Of a stretch of 38,161 nt of DNA, positions 16,894-25,500 are shown piece after piece. The stretch comes from Pseudomonadales bacterium. GTDB lineage: Bacteria > Pseudomonadota > Gammaproteobacteria > Pseudomonadales > Azotimanducaceae. The stretch lies in contig JANQMF010000238.1 of the NCBI GenBank assembly GCA_028280225.1, positions 1-38,161 of the forward strand, read 5' to 3'. Every line of letters starts with the position of its first letter. Positions within the stretch are counted from its first letter, which is position 1. The notes under the pieces were generated by a model that did no database searches, had not been told where the DNA came from, and was given only the letters and a program-made list of their open reading frames with translations. A program made the translations under genes and the position numbers.

Positions 16894-16919
16894 AATGTAA
16901 CATACAATGTTACATTATG
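16891..16919. promoter_or_regulatory. perfect palindromic operator for Rrf2 regulator
   Basis: Two perfect 13-bp arms (CATAATGTAACAT at 16891-16903 and its complement at 16907-16919) flank the three bases ACA. The left arm contains the regulator's start codon on the minus strand. Position, symmetry and AT-rich composition fit an autoregulatory operator, so bound protein would block initiation directly. Binding itself is inferred. Confidence 0.75.
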
Positions 16920-16925
16920 AGCAGC

Positions 16926-16953
16926 GCGTCAATACCCATGCGTCAATACCCAT
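16926..16953. repeat. 14-bp perfect tandem duplication
   Basis: GCGTCAATACCCAT occurs twice head-to-tail (16926-16939 and 16940-16953) between the Rrf2 operator and the SOS box. It is likely a slippage duplication that changes spacing in this divergent control region. No function is evident. Confidence 0.7.
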
Positions 16954-16975
16954 AAAGTTCCATATGCCATCAATA

Positions 16976-16995
16976 GACTGTATTTACATACAGTA
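16976..16995. promoter_or_regulatory. LexA/SOS box
   Basis: CTGT-N8-ACAG is present exactly (16978-16993, CTGTATTTACATACAG), flanked by A and T as in the extended gammaproteobacterial consensus. It lies 28 bp upstream of the small gene at 17024, with a TACAAT -10-like hexamer at 17011-17016 between. The site implies LexA repression and DNA-damage induction of the plus-strand gene; it could also affect the divergent Rrf2 operon. Confidence 0.78.
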
Positions 16996-17023
16996 TTCCG
17001 GCAAATGCACTACAATCCAAACA

Positions 17024-17257
17024 ATGAAAAAACTCTTACGCCCACTGCACAGACAACGGGTGCGCAAACAAAGCCGCGCGGAGGTGCTCAATAGCGCCGG
17101 CCTTTGTGCCTTGTTTGACCTTGAACCCCAAAGCCTGGAAACCTACTTATCCACACATAACATTGGATATCATCGGGACAGCAACGGGGAAATATGGGCA
17201 TCTCTTATCCCGGATGAGTTTTCCCCGAAACATTCTCAACCCACTAAACCCAACTAG
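17024..17257 (+). CDS. small basic protein under SOS box
   Basis: A 77-residue protein of unknown family. The first 20 residues are strongly basic (MKKLLRPLHRQRVRKQSRAE); the middle (LNSAGLCALFDLEPQSLETYLSTHNIGYHRDSNGEIWASL) looks like a compact helix-rich DNA-binding-type or excisionase-like fold, a tentative reading. The frame is open upstream to 16907, but that extension would span the tandem duplication and the SOS box, so the ATG at 17024 is chosen. It has no Shine-Dalgarno and lies about 7 bases after a -10-like TACAAT, suggesting a leaderless message. It does not resemble SulA, DinI or RecX. Its stop overlaps that of the convergent protease gene by 4 bp. Confidence 0.65.
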   Translation: MKKLLRPLHRQRVRKQSRAEVLNSAGLCALFDLEPQSLETYLSTHNIGYHRDSNGEIWASLIPDEFSPKHSQPTKPN

Positions 17258-18798
17258 GGGTTATGCAGCGCAGCAGATACCGCATAAGCCCGAATATTTG
17301 TCGCCTGTTGCAGGCTGTTGTCCAATCTGGAGGCACGGCCATCCCCGGCGGCCAGCAAAGGTACCGACACGTTACGCGCACCCAGTTGGTTGTTCAGCAG
17401 AAATTCCACCTGGACCACAATATTTCTTAACGCTACCGGGGCCCGGTTCACCACTTGTAATACCAACAAACCATCCTGACCGCGGACCACTCTGGCGGAG
17501 ACATACTTCCCGGGCTGGTCCGGCAACTCCAGCCGCACCAGGCTCGCCCGGGCAGCGGTGCCCGCGGCACCCTGACCTTGTCCGGCCTGGGCATAGTAAC
17601 GTTTGGCGGCTTCAGCATTTCCCTCCGCCTCCGCCAGCCTCCCCAGGGCATTGTACGCGGTGCTGGTGGGTAACAAGCGCACGGACCGGCCCAGATCCGT
17701 CTTTGCCGAGCTGTTTTGCTCAAGCTGCATATGTGTGAGTCCGCGTTGCAGAAAATAGACGAAGTACTGGTCATCCAAGGCCACAGCCCGATCAAAATTT
17801 GTGATCGAATCCCTGTAGCGGTCCTGTTGATAACGGATTGCACCACGCAGACCGTGGAAAATAGCCTCCCCGTTATCCAGGGCCAAGGCTTGATTAACCA
17901 GCTTCAGGGCTGATTGATAATCCTTTTCCTGATAAGACGCCTGGGCTTCATCAAACTTCTCAAACGCAGGACCAGCCTTGCGAACATTGGCCAGGGCACT
18001 GGCATAGGCCGGGCCGCCGAATTCTCCCTGGCTAAAACCTTGTTCACGCAGGCTCGCCACCAGACGCTTATTGTTGGCTACCCGCTCCGTTGAGGGGGGA
18101 TGGGAAGCAAACAGACCCTGAATAAAGTCGCTGCGTCTTTCCCCGGAAAGACGCACAAAGGTTTCCTGCAAGGTAACGGCCGCGTATGGATCGTAGCCCG
18201 CCTTGGCCATAAATTGGGTGCCGTAATAGTCGGCTTCCCGCTCAGCATCCCTGGAGTACTTCTGGTTAAGCAAACCCGCGGCAAGCTGGGCACCCTGAAG
18301 CATCTCACCGCCGTACTCCCGGCCGACGCTTAACACCGCTGTGCCCAACAATACCCCCTGAGCGAGCATGCCCCGCTCGATGCGTTTGGCGCCATGCCGG
18401 GCCGCTGCGTGAGCCACTTCGTGGCCCAGCACCGCTGCTAATTCCGCTTCGTTTTTGAGTTCGGTCAACAAACCACGGTTAATGGCAATCTTGCCACCCG
18501 GCAACGCCCAGGCGTTGGGCACGGAATGATTCAGCACCACAAATTCGTAAGGCAGATCCACCCCACTGTGAGCAGCCACACGCTGCCCCACCCGGTTAAC
18601 ATAGGCGGTCAACTGCTGGTCGGTGTTGTACGCCCCCCCTTGCATCTGCTGGGAGGGACCGTACTGCTCCCGGCCAATGGCTATTTCCCGGGCAGTGCTG
18701 ACCAGGGTAATTTCTCTTTGCCCGGTCACCGGGTTGACCGCACATCCCGCAACAAACAAGACCAACAGCAACAGTCGAGCTTTCATACGTCCAACCAT
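17254..18798 (-). CDS. M48 metalloprotease with TPR repeats, lipoprotein
   Basis: A 514-residue BepA/YfgC-like periplasmic protease. It carries a lipoprotein signal (LLVLFVAGC, C19). The M48 domain has zinc motif HEVAH (126-130) and third ligand E188 in SRDAEREADYYG. About residues 280-400 contain tetratricopeptide-like repeats (YQEKDYQSALKLVNQAL, YQQDRYRDSITNFDRAV). A C-terminal beta-rich domain of about 100 residues resembles those that bind partner proteins. BepA-like proteins act in quality control of outer-membrane proteins and lipopolysaccharide transport. Two in-frame ATGs (18798 and 18786) lie in a 12-bp tandem duplication; GGAG is well placed for the first. Confidence 0.9.
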   Translation of the reverse strand: MVGRMKARLLLLVLFVAGCAVNPVTGQREITLVSTAREIAIGREQYGPSQQMQGGAYNTDQQLTAYVNRVGQRVAAHSGVDLPYEFVVLNHSVPNAWALPGGKIAINRGLLTELKNEAELAAVLGHEVAHAAARHGAKRIERGMLAQGVLLGTAVLSVGREYGGEMLQGAQLAAGLLNQKYSRDAEREADYYGTQFMAKAGYDPYAAVTLQETFVRLSGERRSDFIQGLFASHPPSTERVANNKRLVASLREQGFSQGEFGGPAYASALANVRKAGPAFEKFDEAQASYQEKDYQSALKLVNQALALDNGEAIFHGLRGAIRYQQDRYRDSITNFDRAVALDDQYFVYFLQRGLTHMQLEQNSSAKTDLGRSVRLLPTSTAYNALGRLAEAEGNAEAAKRYYAQAGQGQGAAGTAARASLVRLELPDQPGKYVSARVVRGQDGLLVLQVVNRAPVALRNIVVQVEFLLNNQLGARNVSVPLLAAGDGRASRLDNSLQQATNIRAYAVSAALHNP

Positions 18799-18807
18799 AC
18801 GTCCAAC
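18784..18807. repeat. 12-bp tandem duplication at protease start
   Basis: CATACGTCCAAC is repeated perfectly (18784-18795 and 18796-18807). On the minus strand each copy supplies an ATG, giving MVGRMKAR. Slippage here would alter the N-terminus by four residues without a frameshift and change spacing to the GGAG ribosome site. Confidence 0.7.
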
Positions 18808-18965
18808 TCCAATTCACACCTTGTAGACTAAGGCATCCGGTGATCCACATCAGCAAATGTGGACAGTTTTACAACGTTCCTACAATTCTGTCACAGAACA
18901 CCGGCCATGGCCCCGCTATTCTAATCCCACCGGATTGACAGGAAGTATTCGTCTAGGCAGCTGTT

Positions 18966-19163
18966 ATGGACCAGGACACCAAGCACACCCCAGCCCCATA
19001 CGGGGACACCACGGCACCCATCCTGGAGCAGGAAATCCAACGTTTAAAGCAGGATCTTGCCCAGAGAAAACAGCAATCGAGACCTGTGTCACATAGTGTA
19101 CTGACCGCCTACCGGCAAACCATAGCCAACTTCGAAAACGAAAAAAGCCAATACAAACAATAA
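18966..19163 (+). CDS. small hydrophilic protein, 65 aa
   Basis: Candidate small gene. The product is highly charged and glutamine-rich, with a predicted helix (ILEQEIQRLKQDLAQRKQQ, about 19-37) having heptad-like spacing, then a second helical stretch ending in FENEKSQYKQ. No signal or membrane segment and no recognised family. The ribosome site is weak. An overlapping 79-codon frame from 18857 exists but looks less protein-like. Codon use resembles the neighbours, which is my main support. Confidence 0.4.
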   Translation: MDQDTKHTPAPYGDTTAPILEQEIQRLKQDLAQRKQQSRPVSHSVLTAYRQTIANFENEKSQYKQ

Positions 19164-19520
19164 CTTAACCAGGTTATTGGCTTACCTGCACACCGTGTAC
19201 GCGGATATTTTCATTTTCATTCCATTTTCGTTGCAACAACCTTTCAGCTTTGCCCCCTACTATGAAACCCTGACTTGATCAGAGGGGCCTGCTAGCAATA
19301 GCGGCATACGCCCAGGCGGCACTGAGGTTACGGAATTAGAGGACTCCACCAACCCCAGGCAATGCGCAGAGACAACGCGTCTTGAGAGACATTAAACGGA
19401 CGCATCTCCACGCCACCGCCAGCGGCAAACGTTAACAACAGGATGGTTGTTAGCGCAGTAGGACAGCAACGCGACATAAAAGCATTGCGAACACAAAGTT
19501 AGGAAGATAAGGAAGAGAGA
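19164..19520. other. 357-bp intergenic stretch, no gene seen
   Basis: No frame longer than about 20 codons starts here on the plus strand. The region contains a small hairpin (TAACAAC/GTTGTTA, 19433-19452) and otherwise mixed sequence ending in the ribosome site of the next small gene. It could be a long 5' leader or hold a small RNA; I recognise no known RNA family. Confidence 0.5.
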
Positions 19521-19676
19521 ATGCAACCGGTAGATTACACCACACATCAACAACCACGAGCCCAAGCCCATGCGGCAGCCCTGGATGACGAAATGTTGTC
19601 CACCGCCGAGAGCTTTTTGTTACTGGCTGCATTCTGCACCCTGGCTACCAGCATATTTTCTTTTTCTTTAATTTGA
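19521..19676 (+). CDS. small single-pass membrane protein, 51 aa
   Basis: A short frame preceded by a clear ribosome site (GGAAGAG, four bases before the ATG). The first 30 residues are polar (MQPVDYTTHQQPRAQAHAAA, then LDDEMLSTAE) and the last 20 are a hydrophobic helix (FLLLAAFCTLATSIFSFSLI) ending at the stop, as in tail-anchored or small regulatory membrane proteins. A terminator follows at 19801. An antisense 60-codon frame also exists but lacks a good ribosome site. I do not recognise a family. Confidence 0.5.
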   Translation: MQPVDYTTHQQPRAQAHAAALDDEMLSTAESFLLLAAFCTLATSIFSFSLI

Positions 19677-19724
19677 AGCATTTCCCCAGGAGATAAAAAA
19701 GCAAAAATCGCATAAGGACTAAAT

Positions 19725-19775
19725 CAACTCTCCAATTTTAGTTACTCTCCAATGACCCTAACTCTCTATAGAGTT
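19725..19775. repeat. three 17-bp direct repeats
   Basis: The core ACTCTC(C/T)A recurs at 19727, 19744 and 19761, exactly 17 bp apart; the first two copies share ten bases (ACTCTCCAAT). The third copy is part of a 7-bp stem (TAACTCT-CTAT-AGAGTTA, 19759-19776). This could be a regulator-binding array or leader-RNA structure upstream of the terminator and gloA. Confidence 0.55.
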
Positions 19776-19800
19776 ATTCAAAATATGACCAATCTGGCCA

Positions 19801-19825
19801 ACCCTGCATAAGCAGGGTTTTTTTT
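19801..19825 (+). terminator. rho-independent terminator
   Basis: Stem ACCCTGC (19801-19807), loop ATAA, stem GCAGGGT (19812-19818), then an uninterrupted T run to 19825. It ends plus-strand transcription from the small membrane gene or a leader RNA, and lies only 42 bp before gloA, so it might also serve as an attenuator. Confidence 0.9.
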
Positions 19826-19867
19826 GTCCGGCAACCGGCGCAAACTAAACCCTGGACAGGAGGGCTT

Positions 19868-20293
19868 ATGAAATATTTACACACCATGGTTCGGGTGACG
19901 GATATTGACCGTTCCCTGGACTTTTATTGCAACGCCCTGGGTTTAACTGAACTGCGCCGTTACGAAAACGAAGCCGGCAGATTCACACTGGTCTTCCTGG
20001 CGGCCCCCGGTGACGAAACCGCCCAGGTAGAGCTTACCTACAATTGGGATCCGGACCCGCAACCCTTATCTGGTGGCCGAAACTTTGGCCATCTGGCTTA
20101 TCAGGTGGACAATATTTATGCCACCTGCACCCAGCTGAGCGAACACGGGGTCACCATCAATCGGCCGCCCAGAGACGGCCGCATGGCCTTTGTCCGTTCC
20201 CCGGATGGCATCTCTGTCGAAATACTGCAAAGTGGGGAAGCCCTGCCGCCGGCTGAACCCTGGCAGAGTATGGAAAACATCGGAGATTGGTAA
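19868..20293 (+). CDS. gloA: glyoxalase I (lactoylglutathione lyase)
   Basis: Isomerises the hemithioacetal of methylglyoxal and glutathione to S-lactoylglutathione in the cytoplasm. The 141-residue length is typical. All four metal ligands are seen: H5 (KYLHTMVRV), E55 (QVELTYNW), H75 (GHLAYQV) and E118 (ISVEIL). The sequence FYCNALGLTELRRYENEAGRFTLVFL matches the Ni-dependent bacterial class (short, without the long insert of the Zn class). The start has a strong AGGAGG at 19858. A glutathione S-transferase follows 58 bp later, so the two probably form a glutathione-based detoxification unit. Confidence 0.94.
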   Translation: MKYLHTMVRVTDIDRSLDFYCNALGLTELRRYENEAGRFTLVFLAAPGDETAQVELTYNWDPDPQPLSGGRNFGHLAYQVDNIYATCTQLSEHGVTINRPPRDGRMAFVRSPDGISVEILQSGEALPPAEPWQSMENIGDW

Positions 20294-20351
20294 ACCCCAA
20301 CCGCCCCGGTAACCGGCCCTTCACAATCACCCAAACATAACGAGGAAAACC

Positions 20352-20966
20352 ATGAAACTGTATAACTCTATTGGACCCAACCCCCATGTGGTACGCATGT
20401 TTGCCGCGGAAAAAGGTCTGAATCTGGCGCTTGAGGATATCGACATAATGGCCGGCGCTAATCGTCAGGATGACTACCTGAAAATTAACCCCGCCGGGCA
20501 ACTGCCCTGCCTGGAACTGGAGGATGGCACGCGTATTTCCGAAATCACCGCCATCTGCGAATATCTGGACGAAGTCGGGGATGGTCCTTCTCTGGTTGGT
20601 GAGACCGCCGCGGAGCGTGGCGTCACCCGCATGTGGACCCGCCGCGTGGACCTCAACATTTGTGAACCCATGGCCAACGGCTTTCGTTACAGTGAAGGCC
20701 TGCCGATCTTCAAAGACCGCATGATTACACTTCCGGAAGCCGCGGAAGGTCTAAAAAGCATTGCCAGGGAAAAAATTGCCTGGCTGGACGGTCTGATGGC
20801 GGATGGCCGGCAATTTATTGCGGGGGACAAAATCACGCTGGCGGATGTGCTGCTGTTTTGCATCGTTAATTTTGGCAATGCCGTGGGTCAGCCCTTTGAT
20901 GAAAACCTGGCCCACTTTAAAGCCTGGTTTGAGCGCATGCAGGCACGCCCGTCAGCCACGGCATAA
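20352..20966 (+). CDS. glutathione S-transferase family protein
   Basis: A 204-residue cytosolic GST. The N-terminal thioredoxin-like domain contains the glutathione site cis-proline motif GQLPCLELEDG and the following RISEITAICEYLDE (the usual E-S/T pair becomes S-E-I). The helical C-terminal domain begins near residue 85 and contains FIAGDKITLADVLLFCIV, the conserved folding motif. The usual catalytic Ser/Cys/Tyr near the N-terminus would be in YNSIGPNPHVVRM. Start supported by GAGGAAAACC upstream. Substrates are unknown. Confidence 0.92.
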   Translation: MKLYNSIGPNPHVVRMFAAEKGLNLALEDIDIMAGANRQDDYLKINPAGQLPCLELEDGTRISEITAICEYLDEVGDGPSLVGETAAERGVTRMWTRRVDLNICEPMANGFRYSEGLPIFKDRMITLPEAAEGLKSIAREKIAWLDGLMADGRQFIAGDKITLADVLLFCIVNFGNAVGQPFDENLAHFKAWFERMQARPSATA

Positions 20967-21262
20967 CCATTCCGGGCGGTTGCCTGCCGTTGACCTCACA
21001 TTCACAGTCAATGGTGTGACATTACCCATTTTAACGCCGCAGCAAATCAGGTTGCGGCTCCGGGGACGTGGACAGGGCGGCAATTCGCATAAGCTTATGT
21101 TTATCTGGTATCAATAATGTGTTACTTTTGGTAGCACATGTGGGTTTGCCCTGCCGCGCCAAATCTGTGCGCTTCAGCCTGTGTGCAGGCTGGGCAAAAA
21201 ATCTTTCTGTAACAAGAACTTAAGCGGCACTAGGCAGCAACAACCAAGACGAAGCCATCACT
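20967..21262. promoter_or_regulatory. upstream region of RND operon with inverted repeat
   Basis: A 296-bp gap without a convincing gene. At 21118-21138 an imperfect inverted repeat (TGTGTTAC, five bases, GTAGCACA; one mismatch) could be an operator for efflux control, but no regulator gene is adjacent. No strong ribosome site is seen before the adaptor start. A 104-codon frame across the GST end and this gap overlaps the GST and is not gene-like. Confidence 0.4.
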
Positions 21263-22477
21263 ATGCGCAAAACCTACATTACAGCAGGCATTATTGCGGT
21301 TGCCTTAGCCGCCTGGTTACTTTCCGGGCAACTCGGCAAAGACAAGACTCCTCCCCCACAGACCCTTGCTGACATCAAGCGCCAGCAGCAACAGATTCAG
21401 GCTGAACAGGCCCCCACCCGGGTGCGGGTGGCGGTCATTCAGGCTTCTGAGCAAAACCGTTACGTTAAGGTGCGGGGGAAAACCGAAAATAAGCGTACCG
21501 TGGACGTCAAGGTTGAACTGGCCGGGCGTATTGTTAAACGCCCGGTGGAACGGGGTAGCCGGGTGGCGGAGAACGCAATCCTTTGTCAGATCTCTTTAGA
21601 AGACCGGCGCGTGGCCCTGGCCGAAGCCAATGCCGCTTTAAATCAGGCAAAAATTGAATACCAGGGTGCTTTAAGTCTGAAGGAACGGGGATTTAACTCA
21701 CAAACCGCCATTGCCGGCGCCAAGGCCCGCCTGGCTGCAGCCGAAGCTGAAGTCAGCCGGCGTAAACTGGACTTGGCCAAGGTCCACGTGCGCGCGCCCT
21801 TTGGCGGCATTGTTGAAGAAGTCCACCAGGAGGTAGGCGACTACGTAACTCCGGGGCAAAGCTGTGCCACGGTTGTGGACTTAGATCCCATGTTGTTACG
21901 CGGCCGGGTTACGGAACAGGAAGTGATTCATCTCATGCCGGGGACCATTGCCCAGGGACATCTCAGCAACGGCCTGGTCGTGGCGGGACCGCTGACCTTT
22001 ATCGGTCAGCAGAGTGATCCCAACACCCGTACCTACCCGGTGGAAATTGAGCTGCCCAACGGCAAACACCTGCTGCGCTCGGGTATTACCACGGAAATCC
22101 GCATTCCCGTGGAAAACGTCCTGGCCCAGAAAATCAGCCCGGCGTTATTTGCCCTGGATGACAATGGCGGTATTGGCGTGCGTACCGTAAACGCGGACAA
22201 CATTGTGGAATTTCATTCGGTCAACATTCTCTCCGACGACGAAGACGGGGTATGGGTCACCGGCTTGCCCAACCGGGCCGGGGTGATCACCGTTGGCCAG
22301 GAACTTGTTACCGCGGGGGAACGCGTGGATCCCATTTTCCAGAGCAGTCCAAACATGCCCGCCCAGAACAAACAAAGAGGTGACACTCAGGAGGCCCCTC
22401 CGGCACCAAGAACGCTGCCTAATTCCAGCGGTCTGTCCGGAAATCTGGGGGCCAACGTGGGGGCTCGGCCCCGCTAA
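21263..22477 (+). CDS. RND efflux periplasmic adaptor subunit
   Basis: Membrane-fusion protein of 404 residues linking an inner-membrane RND pump to an outer-membrane channel. An N-terminal membrane anchor (ITAGIIAVALAAWLLSG) is followed by a beta-barrel/lipoyl region (VDVKVELAGRIVKRPVERGSRV), a helical hairpin (ALAEANAALNQAKIEYQGAL to AAEAEVSRRKLDLAKVHVRAPFGGIVEEV) and a beta-barrel domain. The C-terminal 45 residues are proline- and asparagine-rich and low in complexity, an unusual tail. The pump gene follows 23 bp later. No outer-membrane factor is present, so a shared TolC-like protein is presumably used. Confidence 0.92.
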   Translation: MRKTYITAGIIAVALAAWLLSGQLGKDKTPPPQTLADIKRQQQQIQAEQAPTRVRVAVIQASEQNRYVKVRGKTENKRTVDVKVELAGRIVKRPVERGSRVAENAILCQISLEDRRVALAEANAALNQAKIEYQGALSLKERGFNSQTAIAGAKARLAAAEAEVSRRKLDLAKVHVRAPFGGIVEEVHQEVGDYVTPGQSCATVVDLDPMLLRGRVTEQEVIHLMPGTIAQGHLSNGLVVAGPLTFIGQQSDPNTRTYPVEIELPNGKHLLRSGITTEIRIPVENVLAQKISPALFALDDNGGIGVRTVNADNIVEFHSVNILSDDEDGVWVTGLPNRAGVITVGQELVTAGERVDPIFQSSPNMPAQNKQRGDTQEAPPAPRTLPNSSGLSGNLGANVGARPR

Positions 22478-22500
22478 CCCCGCCATCACCGACCCAGCCC

Positions 22501-25500
22501 ATGTACGCCTTTATCGAAGCCGCCATCAGCCGAACCCGCACCACCCTGCTGATTATGCTGATGGTGGTCATTGCCGGTCTTATTGCCCGGGCGCAAATAC
22601 CCGTGGCCAACGATCCGGACATCGACGTACCGTTTTTTGTGGTCACCGTAGTCCATGAGGGGATTTCTCCCGAAGACGCCGAGCGCCTTTTAGCCATGCC
22701 CTTGGAAACCGAGGTGCGCAATGTTGAAGGCATTGAGGAGATGACCACCTTTGCCTCGGAAGGCGCCGCCACCCTCATGGTTGAATTTGACGCAGACCAG
22801 GATTTAAACAAGGCACTGATCGACATCCGCGAGGCGGTAGACCGCGCCAAGGCTGAGTTCCCTTCAACCGCGGAGGAACCCATTGTCCAGGAGGCCAGCG
22901 TTGCCGACTTTCCCATATTGCAGATCAATCTGGTGGGTGATGTCCCCGAGCGCATGCTCTACAACATTGCCCTGGACCTGCAGGAAAAAATTGAAGGCCT
23001 GGCTGAAGTCTTGTCAGCAGATATGTTTGGTCACCGCGAGGAAATGCTGGAGGCGGTGATTGACCCCAATCAGCTTGAGGCCTACCAGATCTCATCCGAG
23101 GAGCTCTTAAACACCATTGTCAGAAACAATCGCCTCATTCCCGCGGGCAGCCTGGACAATGGTGAAGGGCGGTTTTCGGTAAAAGTCCCCAGCATCATCG
23201 AACAGGCCAACGACGTATTTGACCTGCCGGTCCGGGCTGATGGAGACACTGTAGTCACATTAAAAGACGTGGCCACCATTCGCCGTACCTTTAAAGATCG
23301 CACCTCGTATGCCAGGGTAAACGGACGGCCCACGATATCCCTGCAACTGGTCAAACGCTCAAATGCCAACATCCTCAGCACCATTGCCGCCGCCAAGGCG
23401 GCGGTAGATGAATATCGTCCGCAATTGCCGGGCCGGGTAGATATCTTTTATACCTCCGACCAGGCACCCTTTGCCCAGGGCCAGGTTACCGAATTGCAAG
23501 GCAACATATTCACCGCGCTTGGCCTGGTGATGGTTGTAGTGGTTGCCGCCATGGGATTTCGCAGCGGTATTATCGTGGGCCTGGGCATCCCCATTTCATT
23601 TCTGTTTTCCCTGATATTTGTCTACCTGCTGGGGTATACCTTCAACTTCATGGTCATGTTCGGCATGTTGTTGGGGCTGGGTATGCTCATCGACGGCGCC
23701 ATTGTGGTCACCGAATATGCGGACCGGAAGATGGTTGAAGGATACCAGCGCCGGTCCGCCTATATCCTGGCTTCCCGGCGCATGTTCTGGCCGGTCACCG
23801 CCTCCATTGCAACCACCCTGGCAGCTTTTTTGCCGCTGATGTTCTGGCCCGGGGTACCCGGTAAATTTATGCGTTATCTGCCGGTGACGGTATTTACCGT
23901 GTTGTCCGGCTCGCTGTTGTACGCTCTGATCTTCGGTCCTGTTTTGGGCACTCTGTTCGGCAAAGCCGGCAGCCGGGACACAAAGTCCATGGACACCCTG
24001 AAACAACTTGAAGAAGGTGATCCGACAAGCCTCAACTCCATTACCGGCTGGTACGCGCGGCTGTTATACGTTGCTACCCGCTACGCTTCGGTCACTCTGC
24101 TGATCACCTTCACCATTTTATTTGCCACTGTGTGGGCCTATGGCAAATATGGCGCCGGGTTTATGTTCTTCTCTGCGTCTGAACCAAAGTATGCGGAAAT
24201 TGCCGTCCGCGCCCGGGGTAATCTCAGCGTGGAGGAGATTAATACCCTGGTCACGGAAATTGAGCGCGAAGTATTGGAGGTGGAAGGCATCCAGTCCGTC
24301 AATTCCGCCACCCAGCTATCCGGCAAACCCTCCCGCAACGGGGGCATGGACCGCATTGGACAGATGTTTCTTGAACTGCACGACGAAGACCTGCGTGAGC
24401 AGTCCGCCACCGAGATCTTTGAAGCCATTCGGCAGCGCACCCGGGACTACGCCGGGGTTGCCGTGGAAATCGAAAAACTGGAACAAGGCCCACCCACCGG
24501 CAAACCCATTGTCCTGGAGTTCAGCTCGCATAATCGCACACTGTTAGAACCCGCGGTCACTCGAGTGGTGGAATATATGCAGGAAGGCATGGAGGGTCTG
24601 CGCGATATCGACGATACGCGTTCGCTTCCGGGGGTGGAATGGAAACTCACCGTTGATCGCGCTCAGGCCGCAATCTACGGTGCTGATGTCAGCCAGGTTG
24701 GCATAGCGGTACAACTGATCACCAATGGTGTGAAGGTGGGTGAGTACCGGCCCGACCGGGCAGATGACGGGGTGGATATCCGGGTACGTTACCCGGCTGA
24801 ATATCGCGGCATTAATGCCCTGGACGAACTTAAAATCGCCACCGCAAACGGGCTGGTACCCATTTCCAATTTTGTGTCTAAGTCTCCCGCCGCAAATGTC
24901 GACACCATCCAGCGCAACAACGGCATCCCGGTTGAACAAATCCTGGCTAACGTGGCGCCGGGTATTTTGGCGGACAACAAGGTTACGGAACTCAAAACAT
25001 GGTTGGATAGCCAGAATTGGCATCCCGACCTGACCATAAAGTTCCGCGGCGCCAACGAAGAACAGGCTGAATCCATGAGCTTCGTTTTTGTTGCCTTTGG
25101 CCTCAGCCTGCTGCTGATGTTTGTACTGCTGGTCACCCAGTTTAACAGTTTTTACCAAAGCGGATTAATCCTGTTTGCGGTGGTCCTGTCCACGGCGGGT
25201 GTTCTGCTGGGTCTGCTCATCACCGGCAACCCGTTCAGCGCGGTATTGACCGGGGTTGGGGTGGTTGCCCTGGCCGGGATTGTAGTCAACAACAATATTG
25301 TGCTGATCGATACCTACAATCACCTGCGCCGGGAACACCCGGACCTGGACTATCTGGAGCTGATTGTCCGCACCGGTGCCCAGCGGTTGCGGCCGGTCAT
25401 GTTGACCACCATCACCACGGTGTTTGGTTTATTGCCCCTGGCCAGCAATTTCAGTATCGACCTGGTTAACCGGAACATCGTTTACGGTGGAATGTTATCT

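Noticed and set aside
17106-17738. 210-codon plus-strand frame over the small SOS gene and the protease
   Set aside because: Proline-rich shadow overlapping two better genes.
18857-19096. 79-codon plus-strand frame before and across the 65-aa candidate
   Set aside because: Composition less protein-like and no ribosome site; the other frame was preferred, with low confidence.
19141-19183. 9-bp stem (AAGCCAATA/TATTGGCTT) followed by T run on the minus strand, a possible terminator
   Set aside because: AT-rich stem with a 21-base loop, and no minus-strand gene for it to end.
19450-19632. 60-codon minus-strand frame opposite the tiny membrane gene
   Set aside because: Poor ribosome site; the plus-strand frame has a clear one.
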